Shown here piece by piece: positions 43,894 to 53,231 of a stretch of DNA of 64,000 bases. The first letter of the stretch is position 1; each line of letters begins with the position of its first letter. Both the position numbers and the translations under genes were made by a program. A model generated the notes under the pieces. It was not told the origin of the DNA. It saw nothing but the letters and a program-made list of their open reading frames with translations, and did not search any database. Source of the DNA: Neobacillus niacini (GTDB lineage: Bacteria > Bacillota > Bacilli > Bacillales > Cytobacillaceae); the NCBI RefSeq assembly GCF_019749295.1, contig NZ_JACWFG010000006.1, forward strand, positions 1 through 64,000, given 5' to 3'.

Positions 43894-46038
43894 TTATACT
43901 CCGCGTTCAAACCCTCGTTTAAACCATGGTTTTAACCCTTGCTCTTTCTTCTGTCCAGTATCAAGTTTCTCGCGCTTGTTTACGTTTCCAATCATTTTAA
44001 AGCTATTTTTAGTAATTTGATAGGAAGGAGCTTCACTTGCCTGTTTCTGCTTTACCCTGCGTGCTTTTGGAAGCTTATATAACACTCCGACTTTAACCTG
44101 CTGAACTTCTTTGACTCCCTGGATAATAAGCTGCATCGCAAAGATTGCGATCATGAAGGCAGCTAGTATCCACAAGTACCAGTAGCGGCCCGATGCGATG
44201 GTAGTTCTTCCTATTTCACCAATTAATCCTGACCATTCATTGGTCATCGATACGGGAGGATCTGCTCCCATGGGATCATAACTTAACTTGGTCCCGCCAA
44301 AGAAAAATTTAAAAATACCTAAGTGAATAAAGATTAATAGTACTTGGATGAATTGAGTCCCCAATAGTATTGTTAGACGGGGGCCAATATGCGGGAAAAT
44401 GTGACGCCAGAATAGAGAAAAATTGCTGCCGCCTAAAACTCGCGCACTGGCAATAAATTCATAATCTAGAACCCGCTTTATCTCTTTGCCTAATAAAACA
44501 CTTGTTAACGGAACAACCAGGATGGTTAAGATAAACATTTCGAGTAATACACGCTGTGTAAAGGTATAGGTAAATTCATAGCCAAAACCGGTAAATGCCG
44601 GCATTAAGATCGGTGCTAACAGGATATACGCAACCAAGCTTAAAGGCAGGAAATGAATCGAGTCGATTAACTTTCCAAGCCATTGCTGGGTGCGGGGGCC
44701 TAAGTGAAAGGCATAAATGACCCCAAACAATAGTCCGCCAAGAACACGCAATAAGGCGATTAACAAGGCGAAAATTAGTGTATACTTTGCGCCAATCACC
44801 AATTGATCGAAAAGGCTGAACCCTAGTTTGTCTGAACCAAAGAAGAAGGGCTTTGTTGGTGCGTGCGGCATCGCACTAATCAGCGTCGCGCCATCCTCTG
44901 CATAGTAAAGCCTTACTTGATCGACGTGGTTATCAGTTGTAACTGAATAAAAGACACTGTAACTGATGGTAACAATGAAAAACAAAGCACCAAATGCAAA
45001 TTTCCAATTTTTCATATGCCTGCCAAATGTAAAGAGTACATTAATAATTGGACGGAAGGGTGAAAATTTTCTAAGATTAATAGATTTTAAGGAAAAAAGG
45101 ATGTTTTCAAAGAATCTCTTTGTCCCATCTGCCATATTCCTTATACGCCATTTGTGCCACCAAGGACTCCGGCTCGTTTCGTAAGATAATGGCTGGTCTT
45201 CTTTCAGCCAAATATCTACTAACTGGAATAGAAAATAAAAGGGTGTAAAAATAAGGCTCAGCGTAACAAAAATGGTTATCGGCTGAAAGTTATCAAGTAA
45301 GAAGTAAGTTAGACCATGAACGTTAAATACCCGTTCAATAATAAATTGGCTGGATAGTGTGCCCCAAATAATGATCTTTATATGATGAAACGATAGAGGC
45401 ATGATATTTTTTAAGATATGTCTGATTAATATATTGAGTTTGTCGATTCCTTTACTTTTTACAAAGGTGACATAAACCTTTAAGAACTCTTCCTCGATCA
45501 TCAAGAGCAAAATCTTGAACATGGACACCAGCGGCAGGATTGCCAACGTGACGATAGGAGCAAAAAAAGCCTTTTCTTTAAAGCTGGCAACCTGAAATAA
45601 ATCAACACCAAACGATTTAAAGATTACAATTGATAAAACTTGTAACAACGTAGCGAGGATTAAGTCTGGGATGGACTCCAATACATCAAGTACTCTCTTT
45701 ATCGGACTAAGCACAAATTTAGGCAAAAAGGATGACCCTAATGCGAGAAGGAGAGCGATTCCAAAACCTGCCAATAGTGCACCTAAGAGGATCTGCATGG
45801 AATAAATAAAGGCCGGGCCCATTACCTCCATCATTGGGGCACCGCCTGTTTGCGACCTTTCGAACTTATAAATCCATGATTCTGATATAAACATGCTCTT
45901 ACCAAAAGCAATCAGTTGTTCAAAATATCCCGTTGACTCTGGAGTTCCCCTTGTTGAAAAATATTGTGGAAAAATACTCACACAAAAAATAGATACAATA
46001 CCAAGCAGGTAGTATGTAATTAATCTAACAATCTTCAT
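43894..46038 (-). CDS. Fused DppB-DppC-like ABC transporter permease
   Basis: This 714-residue protein contains two permease domains of the peptide/nickel (Dpp/Opp) type in one chain. The first (about residues 75-285) has IPDLILATLLQV and the EEEFLKVYVTFVKSKG loop. The second (about 400-640) has IDSIHFLPLSLVAYILL and an EAA-like loop, YEFIASARVLGGSN then FWRHIFPHIGP. A basic linker of about 60 residues joins them. Normally these are two genes. No binding protein or ATPase gene lies next to it, so its partners are elsewhere. The C-terminal tail is long and basic. Confidence 0.85.
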   Translation of the reverse strand: MKIVRLITYYLLGIVSIFCVSIFPQYFSTRGTPESTGYFEQLIAFGKSMFISESWIYKFERSQTGGAPMMEVMGPAFIYSMQILLGALLAGFGIALLLALGSSFLPKFVLSPIKRVLDVLESIPDLILATLLQVLSIVIFKSFGVDLFQVASFKEKAFFAPIVTLAILPLVSMFKILLLMIEEEFLKVYVTFVKSKGIDKLNILIRHILKNIMPLSFHHIKIIIWGTLSSQFIIERVFNVHGLTYFLLDNFQPITIFVTLSLIFTPFYFLFQLVDIWLKEDQPLSYETSRSPWWHKWRIRNMADGTKRFFENILFSLKSINLRKFSPFRPIINVLFTFGRHMKNWKFAFGALFFIVTISYSVFYSVTTDNHVDQVRLYYAEDGATLISAMPHAPTKPFFFGSDKLGFSLFDQLVIGAKYTLIFALLIALLRVLGGLLFGVIYAFHLGPRTQQWLGKLIDSIHFLPLSLVAYILLAPILMPAFTGFGYEFTYTFTQRVLLEMFILTILVVPLTSVLLGKEIKRVLDYEFIASARVLGGSNFSLFWRHIFPHIGPRLTILLGTQFIQVLLIFIHLGIFKFFFGGTKLSYDPMGADPPVSMTNEWSGLIGEIGRTTIASGRYWYLWILAAFMIAIFAMQLIIQGVKEVQQVKVGVLYKLPKARRVKQKQASEAPSYQITKNSFKMIGNVNKREKLDTGQKKEQGLKPWFKRGFERGV

Positions 46039-46230
46039 CTTTTTTCACCCCAATTTCCCCCTCTAAATTACTACTTTTGTATAATAGATGTAGTGTCACG
46101 TAATAGAAATTATATTCGAAATATTCCTCCTTTTCAACAAAATCAATTTCCAGTATCTTCAACCTTTGGGTCTTTGACGTAAGTTGGGTTGTATTTGTTA
46201 CAGCGAATAGGGAAAAATTTTTAAAAAAAT

Positions 46231-46265
46231 AAAATACCCCTGCCTATAGAAGGCAGGGGTATTTT
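46231..46265. terminator. Bidirectional intrinsic terminator
   Basis: AAAATACCCCTGCC (46231-46244) pairs with GGCAGGGGTATTTT (46252-46265). A long T-rich tract follows on the minus strand, fitting termination of the 37-residue gene. Confidence 0.88.
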
Positions 46266-46277
46266 ACGGTCTATATT

Positions 46278-46391
46278 CTAAAATATAAATTGAACGATTA
46301 TTTTTATCCAACCGAAAAACGCAATCCATAACGGTACACTTAGTGAAGTACCCCAAACCAGCCCATATGCAAAATTACCCTGCTCGTCCAT
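46278..46391 (-). CDS. 37-residue membrane protein, unknown function
   Basis: The frame begins MDEQGNFAYG, contains one hydrophobic segment (about residues 10-37) and ends in QFIF. It has a good ribosome binding site (CGAGGAGTGG) 6 nt before the ATG and its own terminator 13 bp after the stop. Upstream are a perfect TATAAT (46450-46455, minus strand) and a perfect cre match. These features together support a real small gene. I do not recognise the family. Confidence 0.6.
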   Translation of the reverse strand: MDEQGNFAYGLVWGTSLSVPLWIAFFGWIKIIVQFIF

Positions 46392-46816
46392 GAAATCCAC
46401 TCCTCGTAACTAGTTGTAGATTACTCTTATAACTTTCGGTTGTATACTTATTATAAACTGAAATCGCTTACAACAATATAGTAAAAACTACTTAATTCAT
46501 AGTGTATATCTTAATAATCCTATTGTGGACAAATTACCTATTATTCCATAACTATAACAAATGAAGATTGAGAAAAATCGAAAAGCTTGTCTAGTAATGT
46601 GATTTGTTTATCGACAAAATATTTTCCAGGAAATTAGCATAAATTCCATCTCCACATTGGTTTAAGCCTGATTAATCAATCGTTTGATTAGTGAAACCAG
46701 TTGAAAAAAATGTCTGAGATTGTTGATATCTATCACAGCCAAATGGAGGAGTTTAGTATATGGTCACTGTATGTAGTAATTGTTGATTCTCAGTAATCGT
46801 AGAGAGGAGCTTTCTT
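46392..46816. other. Intergenic region before the GGDEF-EAL gene
   Basis: This 425-bp AT-rich gap holds the promoter and cre box of the small minus-strand gene and an inverted repeat TAATCAA/TTGATTA (46673-46690). A short frame after GGAGG (46760-46786, 8 codons) is too weak to call. Confidence 0.5.
46459..46472 (-). promoter_or_regulatory. Perfect cre match
   Basis: TGAAATCGCTTACA matches TGWAANCGNTWNCA at every defined position. It lies between -35 and -10 of the predicted promoter for the 37-residue gene (TATAAT on the minus strand at 46450-46455), so CcpA repression is likely. Confidence 0.7.
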
Positions 46817-48622
46817 TTGAGAAATGGGATCAAAATATCAAATATAAATTCTTTTATTGAAAATTGTAAGCCCTTACTCACGGGTGCTCCATATCCGTGT
46901 TATCTAATGGATTTGGAAGGGAGTATTGTTTTTTCAAATGAAGCCATTCATGAATTAACAGGGTATAAGAGACATGATAACGATCAACGAAATTTTATTT
47001 CAATCTTGGAAGAAGAAGAAATTGATAAGACGATCGCTCATATCAATGCGGTTTTAAAAGGAGAAAGGTTAAGCTTGCAAACAAGGCTTAAACATCGGAA
47101 TGGGCATGCACTGAACGTAACGATTCTCTCCCTCCCTGTCAAAGTTGATGGTGTGGTCCTTGGTATTTGCGGCTATATTACTAGTACTTCAAATGAACAA
47201 ATTTTCTCGCATTCCATTCCCGGGAACTGGGATAATATCTTTTCTGGTATTAATAATATTGATCGGATTGTGATGGATATTACGAAGCGGAAAAGTGCAG
47301 AGGAAAAGTTAACTTTTTTTGCCTTTCATGATGCATTAACGGGCTTGCCGAACAGACGCAAATTGGATCATGAGCTTCATAATGCGTTAGCGGAGGCAAA
47401 GGAAAAGAAAAGGATAGTTGGGATTTTATTCTTAGATCTTGATCGATTTAAATATATCAATGATTCTCTGGGTCATAAGATGGGGGATAAAGTATTACAA
47501 GTCATTGCTGAGAGGCTGAGGGAAAGTTTAAGAAATGAGGACGTTATTTTTCGCCAAGGCGGGGATGAGTTTGTCATTTTGTTGAAAAATCTCATTGCGA
47601 GAGAGAATCTAGTAGAAACAGCAGCAAGGATCAACAAGATTATTACAGAGCCCATAAAGCTCCTTGGAAATGAATTTGTACTGAGTGCCAGTATTGGGAT
47701 GAGTATTTTTCCTGATCATGGATATGAAGCGGAAGGATTGATTCAGAAGGCAGATCATGCAATGTATCTCGCTAAGGAAAGCGGTGGGGGAATTCAGCAT
47801 TATGAATTAGGAATGTCGACAAGTCTTTCACGAAAACTCCTGCTTGAACAATACCTTCATAAAGCGATTGAAAAGAATGAATTATCCTTGCACTATCAAC
47901 CAATTGTTGATGTTTACGGGAAAAAGGTGATTGGGTTCGAAGCACTGCTTCGCTGGAATCATCCAGTTTTAGGCGCTATCCCGCCAGGGGAGTTTATACA
48001 AATTGCAGAAGAGTCCGATCTCATCATAAAATTAGGCAATTGGGTGTTGGAAACAGCCTGCCGGCAGCGTAAGGCTTGGGCTAATATGAATTTACCGCAG
48101 TTTTATGTTTCGATTAATGTGCCCGCCAGGCAAATTAATCTTGAGTACTTTCTACAAAATGTCAAAGAGACGTTGGAGCACTATCAGCTTCCATCCCATT
48201 TACTAAAGATTGAAATTACAGAACGTACGGCCATGACCAATGTTCAAAGAACCTTGAATACGATAAAAGAATTACAGGATAGCGGAGTCGATATTATCCT
48301 CGATGATTTTGGTGTCGGCTATTCATCGATTAGTTACCTCGTTCAATATCCTTTTAATACGATAAAGATTGATAAATCATTTATTGAAGGACTAGATAAT
48401 AAAAATCAGCGCTCGGTATGCCGCACATTAGTCGCAATGGGAAAAAACCTAGGGATGAATGTTGTAGCAGAGGGTGTAGAAGAGTTAGAGCAATATCAAT
48501 TCTTATGCAGTATTGGCTGCCATAATATGCAAGGCTACTATTTTAGCAGACCTGCGACTGTTGAACATGTGGAAACGTTCTTTACGGCTAGGCAGCAGAA
48601 ATTGCAGGATAAATTTCAATAG
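46817..48622 (+). CDS. PAS-GGDEF-EAL cyclic-di-GMP protein
   Basis: This 601-residue protein starts at a TTG after AGAGGAG. A PAS domain (about 15-130) senses an unknown signal; a GGDEF domain (about 165-330) has the intact RQGGDEFVIL active site, and an EAL domain (about 345-595) has the intact FEALLRW and DDFGVGYSS motifs. Both synthesis and breakdown of cyclic di-GMP are therefore possible. No membrane segment is seen, so it acts in the cytoplasm. Confidence 0.93.
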   Translation: MRNGIKISNINSFIENCKPLLTGAPYPCYLMDLEGSIVFSNEAIHELTGYKRHDNDQRNFISILEEEEIDKTIAHINAVLKGERLSLQTRLKHRNGHALNVTILSLPVKVDGVVLGICGYITSTSNEQIFSHSIPGNWDNIFSGINNIDRIVMDITKRKSAEEKLTFFAFHDALTGLPNRRKLDHELHNALAEAKEKKRIVGILFLDLDRFKYINDSLGHKMGDKVLQVIAERLRESLRNEDVIFRQGGDEFVILLKNLIARENLVETAARINKIITEPIKLLGNEFVLSASIGMSIFPDHGYEAEGLIQKADHAMYLAKESGGGIQHYELGMSTSLSRKLLLEQYLHKAIEKNELSLHYQPIVDVYGKKVIGFEALLRWNHPVLGAIPPGEFIQIAEESDLIIKLGNWVLETACRQRKAWANMNLPQFYVSINVPARQINLEYFLQNVKETLEHYQLPSHLLKIEITERTAMTNVQRTLNTIKELQDSGVDIILDDFGVGYSSISYLVQYPFNTIKIDKSFIEGLDNKNQRSVCRTLVAMGKNLGMNVVAEGVEELEQYQFLCSIGCHNMQGYYFSRPATVEHVETFFTARQQKLQDKFQ

Positions 48623-48634
48623 GTTAAAAGAAAG

Positions 48635-48668
48635 GCCGAAGACAAAAATTGTCACCGGCTATTTTTTT
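48635..48668. terminator. Intrinsic terminator between convergent genes
   Basis: GCCG and GACAA pair with TTGTC and CGGC with a 2x2 internal loop, followed by TATTTTTTT. It ends the GGDEF-EAL gene and overlaps the end of the GNAT gene. Confidence 0.7.
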
Positions 48669-49129
48669 ACCATTGTAATAAAATCGGTTGTCCCTCTAGT
48701 AAACTCCATTTTTTTCTCAAATCCAAGTTTTGTATAAAGGTGGATGGCTCTTTGATTAAATTTGGCCACGGTCAATCTGATAGATTCAACCTTATAGGTT
48801 TCTTGAACGTAAGACAGAATAAACGAGAAGAATGGTGCTCCAAAACCTTGCCCCGTTAAGGAAGGGTTCATTCCAATTCCGATGTCTATCAGCTCTTCAG
48901 AATAGGCACCGACTGTAACACCAAATGGTACTTGAGCCGCGCTGCCAATACAAAAGAAGCCAACGAGTGCTTTATCTGTATTCAATACTGCAAAATAGGG
49001 GTTTTCTAGTAATTCGTTAAGAGATTCTGAGCTTTCTTCAATATTGTAAAAATCATAGGGAGCTTCATATTTCCAAGTTAGGATCCGCTTTGCATATCCT
49101 TGAGTCATATTCCTTACCAGTAACTGCAT
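48659..49129 (-). CDS. GNAT family N-acetyltransferase
   Basis: The start is set at the ATG preceded by AAAGGAG (minus strand); an in-frame ATG seven codons upstream has the site inside its frame. The 156-residue product has the GNAT fold order, with the acetyl-CoA loop in GMNPSLTGQGFGAPFF and the C-terminal NQRAIHLYTKLGFEKK. The acceptor substrate is unknown. Confidence 0.85.
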   Translation of the reverse strand: MQLLVRNMTQGYAKRILTWKYEAPYDFYNIEESSESLNELLENPYFAVLNTDKALVGFFCIGSAAQVPFGVTVGAYSEELIDIGIGMNPSLTGQGFGAPFFSFILSYVQETYKVESIRLTVAKFNQRAIHLYTKLGFEKKMEFTRGTTDFITMVKK

Positions 49130-49166
49130 TTTGTTTAGCTCCTTTGCCAAATAATGAAAGCAAAAC

Positions 49167-49190
49167 CGCTGCTTGGTAAAGACAGCAGCG
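49167..49190 (-). terminator. Intrinsic terminator of the phosphoesterase gene
   Basis: CGCTGCT pairs with AGCAGCG around a 10-nt loop, followed on the minus strand by GTTTTGCTTT. The T-tract is imperfect. Confidence 0.6.
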
Positions 49191-49199
49191 ATTTTGACC

Positions 49200-49922
49200 T
49201 TAAATTTTTGCGGTTTTGATGACCTTGCTCATCATTTCTGCATTTGGATAGTTGACTTCGTGATAAAGTGCTACGACACTTTCAAGATCATAGGTAACTC
49301 TTCGTATTGATGTTTTCAAATGACCATCCTCGATTTCAATCAGACCGTAGGATGATTTTGTCAAGCCGTCAAAAGGCAGCCCGACACTGCCGATATTCAT
49401 GATGACCTTGCCATTTAGAAATCGAATATAAGGCCTGTGGATGTGGGCATAAACATATACTTGTGCCTCATTTGCATTCATTAAACGATTCTCTATTTGC
49501 TGATCATCTGCATTTGGCAGGACAATATCAAATAGGCTTGTTGGAGTAGCATGAAAGGCTGAAATTTCTATATCTTCGATAGTTGTGTTTATTTGAGCAG
49601 GCAGACTCGCTAAATAATCGATGTCTGATGGTTCTAGTAGTTCCACAATCCATTGGCGTTCAAGGTTCATCAGCTCCAATGCTTTCTCAGGAACTTCACC
49701 TTCCCGTACACCACGCACCACCCATTCATCGGCATTTCCTTTGATTACTTCTGTATGTAACGAACGGACTAAGTCTAGAGAACGTTTAGGTTCAGGTCCA
49801 CGATAACAAATGTCGCCAAGCACATAAATCTTATCAACCCCTTGCTGCTCAATATCCTCAAGAACAGCATCAAGGGCGATGGCATTTCCATGAATATCAG
49901 AAATGAAAGCTATTTTCATCAT
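49200..49922 (-). CDS. Calcineurin-like metallophosphoesterase
   Basis: This 240-residue protein has the metallophosphoesterase metal motifs in order: SDIHGN at residues 8-13, GDICYRGP near 36, GNADE near 63, and AHIHRP (GHTH-like) near 157. The sequence is of the YfcE/serine phosphatase-like group with a small cap region. Substrate is unknown. Two ATGs in tandem follow GGAGG by 8 nt. Confidence 0.85.
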   Translation of the reverse strand: MMKIAFISDIHGNAIALDAVLEDIEQQGVDKIYVLGDICYRGPEPKRSLDLVRSLHTEVIKGNADEWVVRGVREGEVPEKALELMNLERQWIVELLEPSDIDYLASLPAQINTTIEDIEISAFHATPTSLFDIVLPNADDQQIENRLMNANEAQVYVYAHIHRPYIRFLNGKVIMNIGSVGLPFDGLTKSSYGLIEIEDGHLKTSIRRVTYDLESVVALYHEVNYPNAEMMSKVIKTAKI

Positions 49923-50073
49923 TCAGCCAACCTCCTTTTTAAAAATTTTACCATTTTTTGTTGATAAAATAAAAATCGTAAACTGAAGAAATTAGAATTT
50001 TCAAGAAAAACTTCGCTTATGAGGACTGTCTGTTGTATAATCTTTTCTATTACTATTTAGAGGGGATAAGAAG

Positions 50074-50973
50074 ATGAATTCATATATAAAAGACCAAATT
50101 GATTTATTCCAACAAGAAAATAGAAACCGTGGACGTTTGCTTGTCAGCTGTCCAGATCAGCCGGGAATTGTTTCAGCCATCTCCCAATTTCTATTTTCCC
50201 ATCAAGCCAATATCATTGAATCAAGTCAATATTCAACTAATCCGGAAGGTGGAGAATTCTTTATCCGCATTGAATTTGAATGCCCGAACCTTAAGGAGAA
50301 GGCAAAGGAGATGGAGGAGCAGTTTACTGCAATCTCTGAGACATTTTCAATGGAATGGAATCTTACGCATGTCTATCATGTGAAAAAAGCGGCAATCTTT
50401 GTGTCTAAGGAGCTTCACTGCTTGCTCGAGCTGCTATGGGAATGGCAAAGTGGTGATTTAATGGCGGATATTGCTCTTGTGATTAGTAACCATGAGGAGG
50501 CAAGGGATGTGGTGGAAGGGTTGAATATCCCGTTTTATTATATTCCTGCGAATAAGGATATTCGTGAACAGGTGGAAGAGAGGCAGCTGCAGCTGTTAAA
50601 GGATTATGAGATTGATTTAGTAATATTAGCGCGTTATATGCAGATTTTAACTCCTAAATTTGTCGCAGCGAATCCAAAGAAAATTATAAATATTCATCAT
50701 TCCTTTTTGCCGGCGTTTATTGGGGCTAGGCCATACGAGCGTGCCCATGCCCGCGGTGTAAAATTAATTGGAGCGACCTCCCATTATGTTACCAACGATC
50801 TTGATGAAGGTCCGATTATCGAGCAGGATATTGCCCGTGTTGATCACCGTGATGATGTGAATCATTTGAAAAAAATCGGCCGCAGAGTGGAAAGAAGTGT
50901 ACTAGCTCGAGCCGTGAAGTGGCATATTGAGGATCGTATTATTGTACATCAAAATAAAACGATAGTTTTCTAA
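50074..50973 (+). CDS. purU: Formyltetrahydrofolate deformylase
   Basis: This 299-residue enzyme hydrolyses 10-formyltetrahydrofolate to formate and tetrahydrofolate, balancing the one-carbon pool. An N-terminal ACT domain (about 18-100, LLVSCPDQPGIVSAIS) precedes a formyltransferase-fold domain with the catalytic Asn-His-Asp set in INIHHSFLPAF, GATSHYVTNDLDEGPII. Length and layout match PurU. It stands alone; start ATG follows GAGGGGA. Confidence 0.95.
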   Translation: MNSYIKDQIDLFQQENRNRGRLLVSCPDQPGIVSAISQFLFSHQANIIESSQYSTNPEGGEFFIRIEFECPNLKEKAKEMEEQFTAISETFSMEWNLTHVYHVKKAAIFVSKELHCLLELLWEWQSGDLMADIALVISNHEEARDVVEGLNIPFYYIPANKDIREQVEERQLQLLKDYEIDLVILARYMQILTPKFVAANPKKIINIHHSFLPAFIGARPYERAHARGVKLIGATSHYVTNDLDEGPIIEQDIARVDHRDDVNHLKKIGRRVERSVLARAVKWHIEDRIIVHQNKTIVF

Positions 50974-51057
50974 CTTACCTCTTATAGTTGCTAAAAATAA
51001 AGAGGCTGACCAAAAAGGGGGGAAATACTCCTCCTATAAGGTCTGCCTTATTTATCG

Positions 51058-51828
51058 TTACAAAGGTGTGACTGTATAAGTAACTTGCTGATTGTTTGTT
51101 GATTTTTTTAAAATAAAGAGTGAGTATAGTAAAAATGCTAGGTTCAGCAGTAAAAATACACTTAACCAATTCAGTGGATACTCAGTACTATGAACCCCGT
51201 ATGCCCCTGTTGCCCCATACTCCACAGCATCTAGGACAAAGTGGAAGAGAATAGCTGGAAGTAAGCTCTTATTTGCTAAAACCATCGCTGTTAGGGCCAT
51301 ACCAGCGAAAGAGGTCCATCCAAATTGGAAAAGAGCATATGTCACATCTGCGCCAACAAAGATATTTCCGAGATGAGCTGTACCAAATAAAAGTGAAGGA
51401 ACAATAATCGCAACTGCCTTTCCAAATGGTAATATTGCTCGAAGTAGAATTCCTCTGAATAATATTTCTTCATTCACTGCAACCCCTACGGCTGCAATCA
51501 GCAATAGTGGAATATGACCCATTGTTGAATTAAAGCCAAAATAGAAGGCTAATGTGACCGGGATAATAAGTGTTGGTAACCAAACGTACCAATCTTTAGA
51601 AGAGGAAGGCATTTTCAACCCGATCTCTTTGTCCATTTTCAACCACTTTACTGCTAAGAAAACAGTGATAGCATAGATGAGCATGATTAACCAGCCTAAA
51701 TCCTTCTCAACTGTAAGTTCGGGGTTAAACAATTGAATCCCCTTTACTGCCAATATTCCAATTAATCCTCTGCCGATCATTACTACAAGAAATAACACCA
51801 AACCATGGCGATATAAAAAATTCTTCAT
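51058..51828 (-). CDS. CPBP family intramembrane metalloprotease
   Basis: This 256-residue membrane protein has about eight hydrophobic segments. It carries the CPBP (Abi/CAAX-like) motifs: the glutamate pair in NEEILFRGILLRAI, His in FGTAHLGN and His in LFHFVLDA. Such proteases act inside the membrane; substrates in bacilli are mostly unknown. A long imperfect hairpin (about 51008-51047) follows the gene and may act as terminator. Confidence 0.85.
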   Translation of the reverse strand: MKNFLYRHGLVLFLVVMIGRGLIGILAVKGIQLFNPELTVEKDLGWLIMLIYAITVFLAVKWLKMDKEIGLKMPSSSKDWYVWLPTLIIPVTLAFYFGFNSTMGHIPLLLIAAVGVAVNEEILFRGILLRAILPFGKAVAIIVPSLLFGTAHLGNIFVGADVTYALFQFGWTSFAGMALTAMVLANKSLLPAILFHFVLDAVEYGATGAYGVHSTEYPLNWLSVFLLLNLAFLLYSLFILKKSTNNQQVTYTVTPL

Positions 51829-52019
51829 TTCAATTTCTCCTTTTTCTTTTCAATTTGTAGCCTCATTATCGACTAAAAATGGTCATATCCAGTAGTGCAT
51901 TTCGTCATAAGGGGGTCATATGACTTTTATGACCCATAGAATGATGGAAAAAAAGGGAAACGTGAAGCTCTGTGGAATATAGTAAGTGATTAAAATAACA
52001 AAAATAGAAGGTGCTCAAA

Positions 52020-53231
52020 ATGCTGCCAATTCGGCATGAACCCCATTGGGTTTATAAAACTGCACAAATAACAAGAATTTGCTGGTTTTTCTTTCATATA
52101 TTATTTCTGGCTGTCTTCTTAGCTGCCATGCCTTTCTTCTGGCTCATCCTTCCGTTGTGCTTTGCTGCATTCCTCATACCTCAATGGTCTGGAATTAAGA
52201 TTGATAGTTTTGGTGTTAAAAACTATCCGTTACTTGAATTAATTTTTAGCGGGCTGTTCTTAATTGTGGGCTGTTACTTTTTAGGGGTGTATTCATCTTT
52301 TTTGGCCTATCCTGCACTTTGTGCTGGTATTTATAGCAAACCTGGGAAGGGAAGATGGTGGTTATGGGCAGGATTTTCTTCCGCACCGTTTCTAGCTGTA
52401 CTTGCTGTTGGATTAGATCATTTGGGACTCGGTGTTATTGATGGATTTTTCTTTTTTGGTATTGGTATATCCGTGGCAAAAGTAATTGAAGCGGAGAAGA
52501 AGGCGCAAATCCTGCTTGTTGAAAACCGCAGGCAGAATCAACTTTTAGAGGAGTATGCCAAGCAGATTGAAAAGGTCACATTATTGGAGGAGCGAAATCG
52601 CTTGGCACGAGATCTCCACGATACGGTTGGACATACCTTTACATCCGTTATTATGGGATTAGATGCGGCGTCGTATCTAATAAAAACATCACCGGAAAAA
52701 GCTCAGGAACAAGTGGATATGTTAAGTGGTGTGATGAGGGAATCTTTGGGGGAAATTCGAACTCAGATTCATCAGATTTCGCCAAGTGGAGAACGGGAAG
52801 AGTTACCTTCCCAGCTTGAAAAAATTGCTAATGAATTTGCTGTACATACGAAAACCACTATCCATCTTGAATTTATAGGTCATCAAGACATCAATATCTC
52901 CTCTCAAGCAACCATCACTCTTATACGGTGCCTTCAGGAATCTCTAACCAACGCTATCCGTCATGGACATGCCAATAAGATTATGATTACGCTAAAGGCT
53001 GATTCCTCTCATATGATTCTTTTGGTACAAGATAATGGCATTGGTATTCGTGAAGTAAGCTATGGATTTGGTCTTAATGGAATGAAAGAACGGTTAGAAT
53101 CCATCCAAGGTGGATTAAGGATTGAATCAAAGGAAAACGAAGGTACTATTGTTACTTGTTACTTACCAATAATGGTAATCCGTTTTAGAGAGGAGTTTGG
53201 GCACGATGATAAAAGTGTTACTAGTGGATGA
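52020..53231 (+). CDS. NarL-type sensor histidine kinase
   Basis: The ATG at 52020 is preferred, with AGAAGGTG 6 nt upstream; an in-frame GTG lies at 52011. The 403-residue kinase has about five N-terminal membrane helices with almost no extracellular part, a short coiled coil (about 160-190), a HisKA_3 domain with the phosphorylated His in ARDLHDTVGH and a HATPase domain with QDNGIGI and GFGLNGMKERL. This is the layout of DesK/LiaS-type kinases that sense membrane state. It overlaps the response regulator gene by 26 bp. Confidence 0.92.
   Translation: MLPIRHEPHWVYKTAQITRICWFFFHILFLAVFLAAMPFFWLILPLCFAAFLIPQWSGIKIDSFGVKNYPLLELIFSGLFLIVGCYFLGVYSSFLAYPALCAGIYSKPGKGRWWLWAGFSSAPFLAVLAVGLDHLGLGVIDGFFFFGIGISVAKVIEAEKKAQILLVENRRQNQLLEEYAKQIEKVTLLEERNRLARDLHDTVGHTFTSVIMGLDAASYLIKTSPEKAQEQVDMLSGVMRESLGEIRTQIHQISPSGEREELPSQLEKIANEFAVHTKTTIHLEFIGHQDINISSQATITLIRCLQESLTNAIRHGHANKIMITLKADSSHMILLVQDNGIGIREVSYGFGLNGMKERLESIQGGLRIESKENEGTIVTCYLPIMVIRFREEFGHDDKSVTSG

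Noticed and set aside
46760..46786. 8-codon frame ending in CSNC after GGAGG upstream of the GGDEF-EAL gene
   Set aside because: Too short, spacing is long, and no termination or pausing structure is coupled to it.
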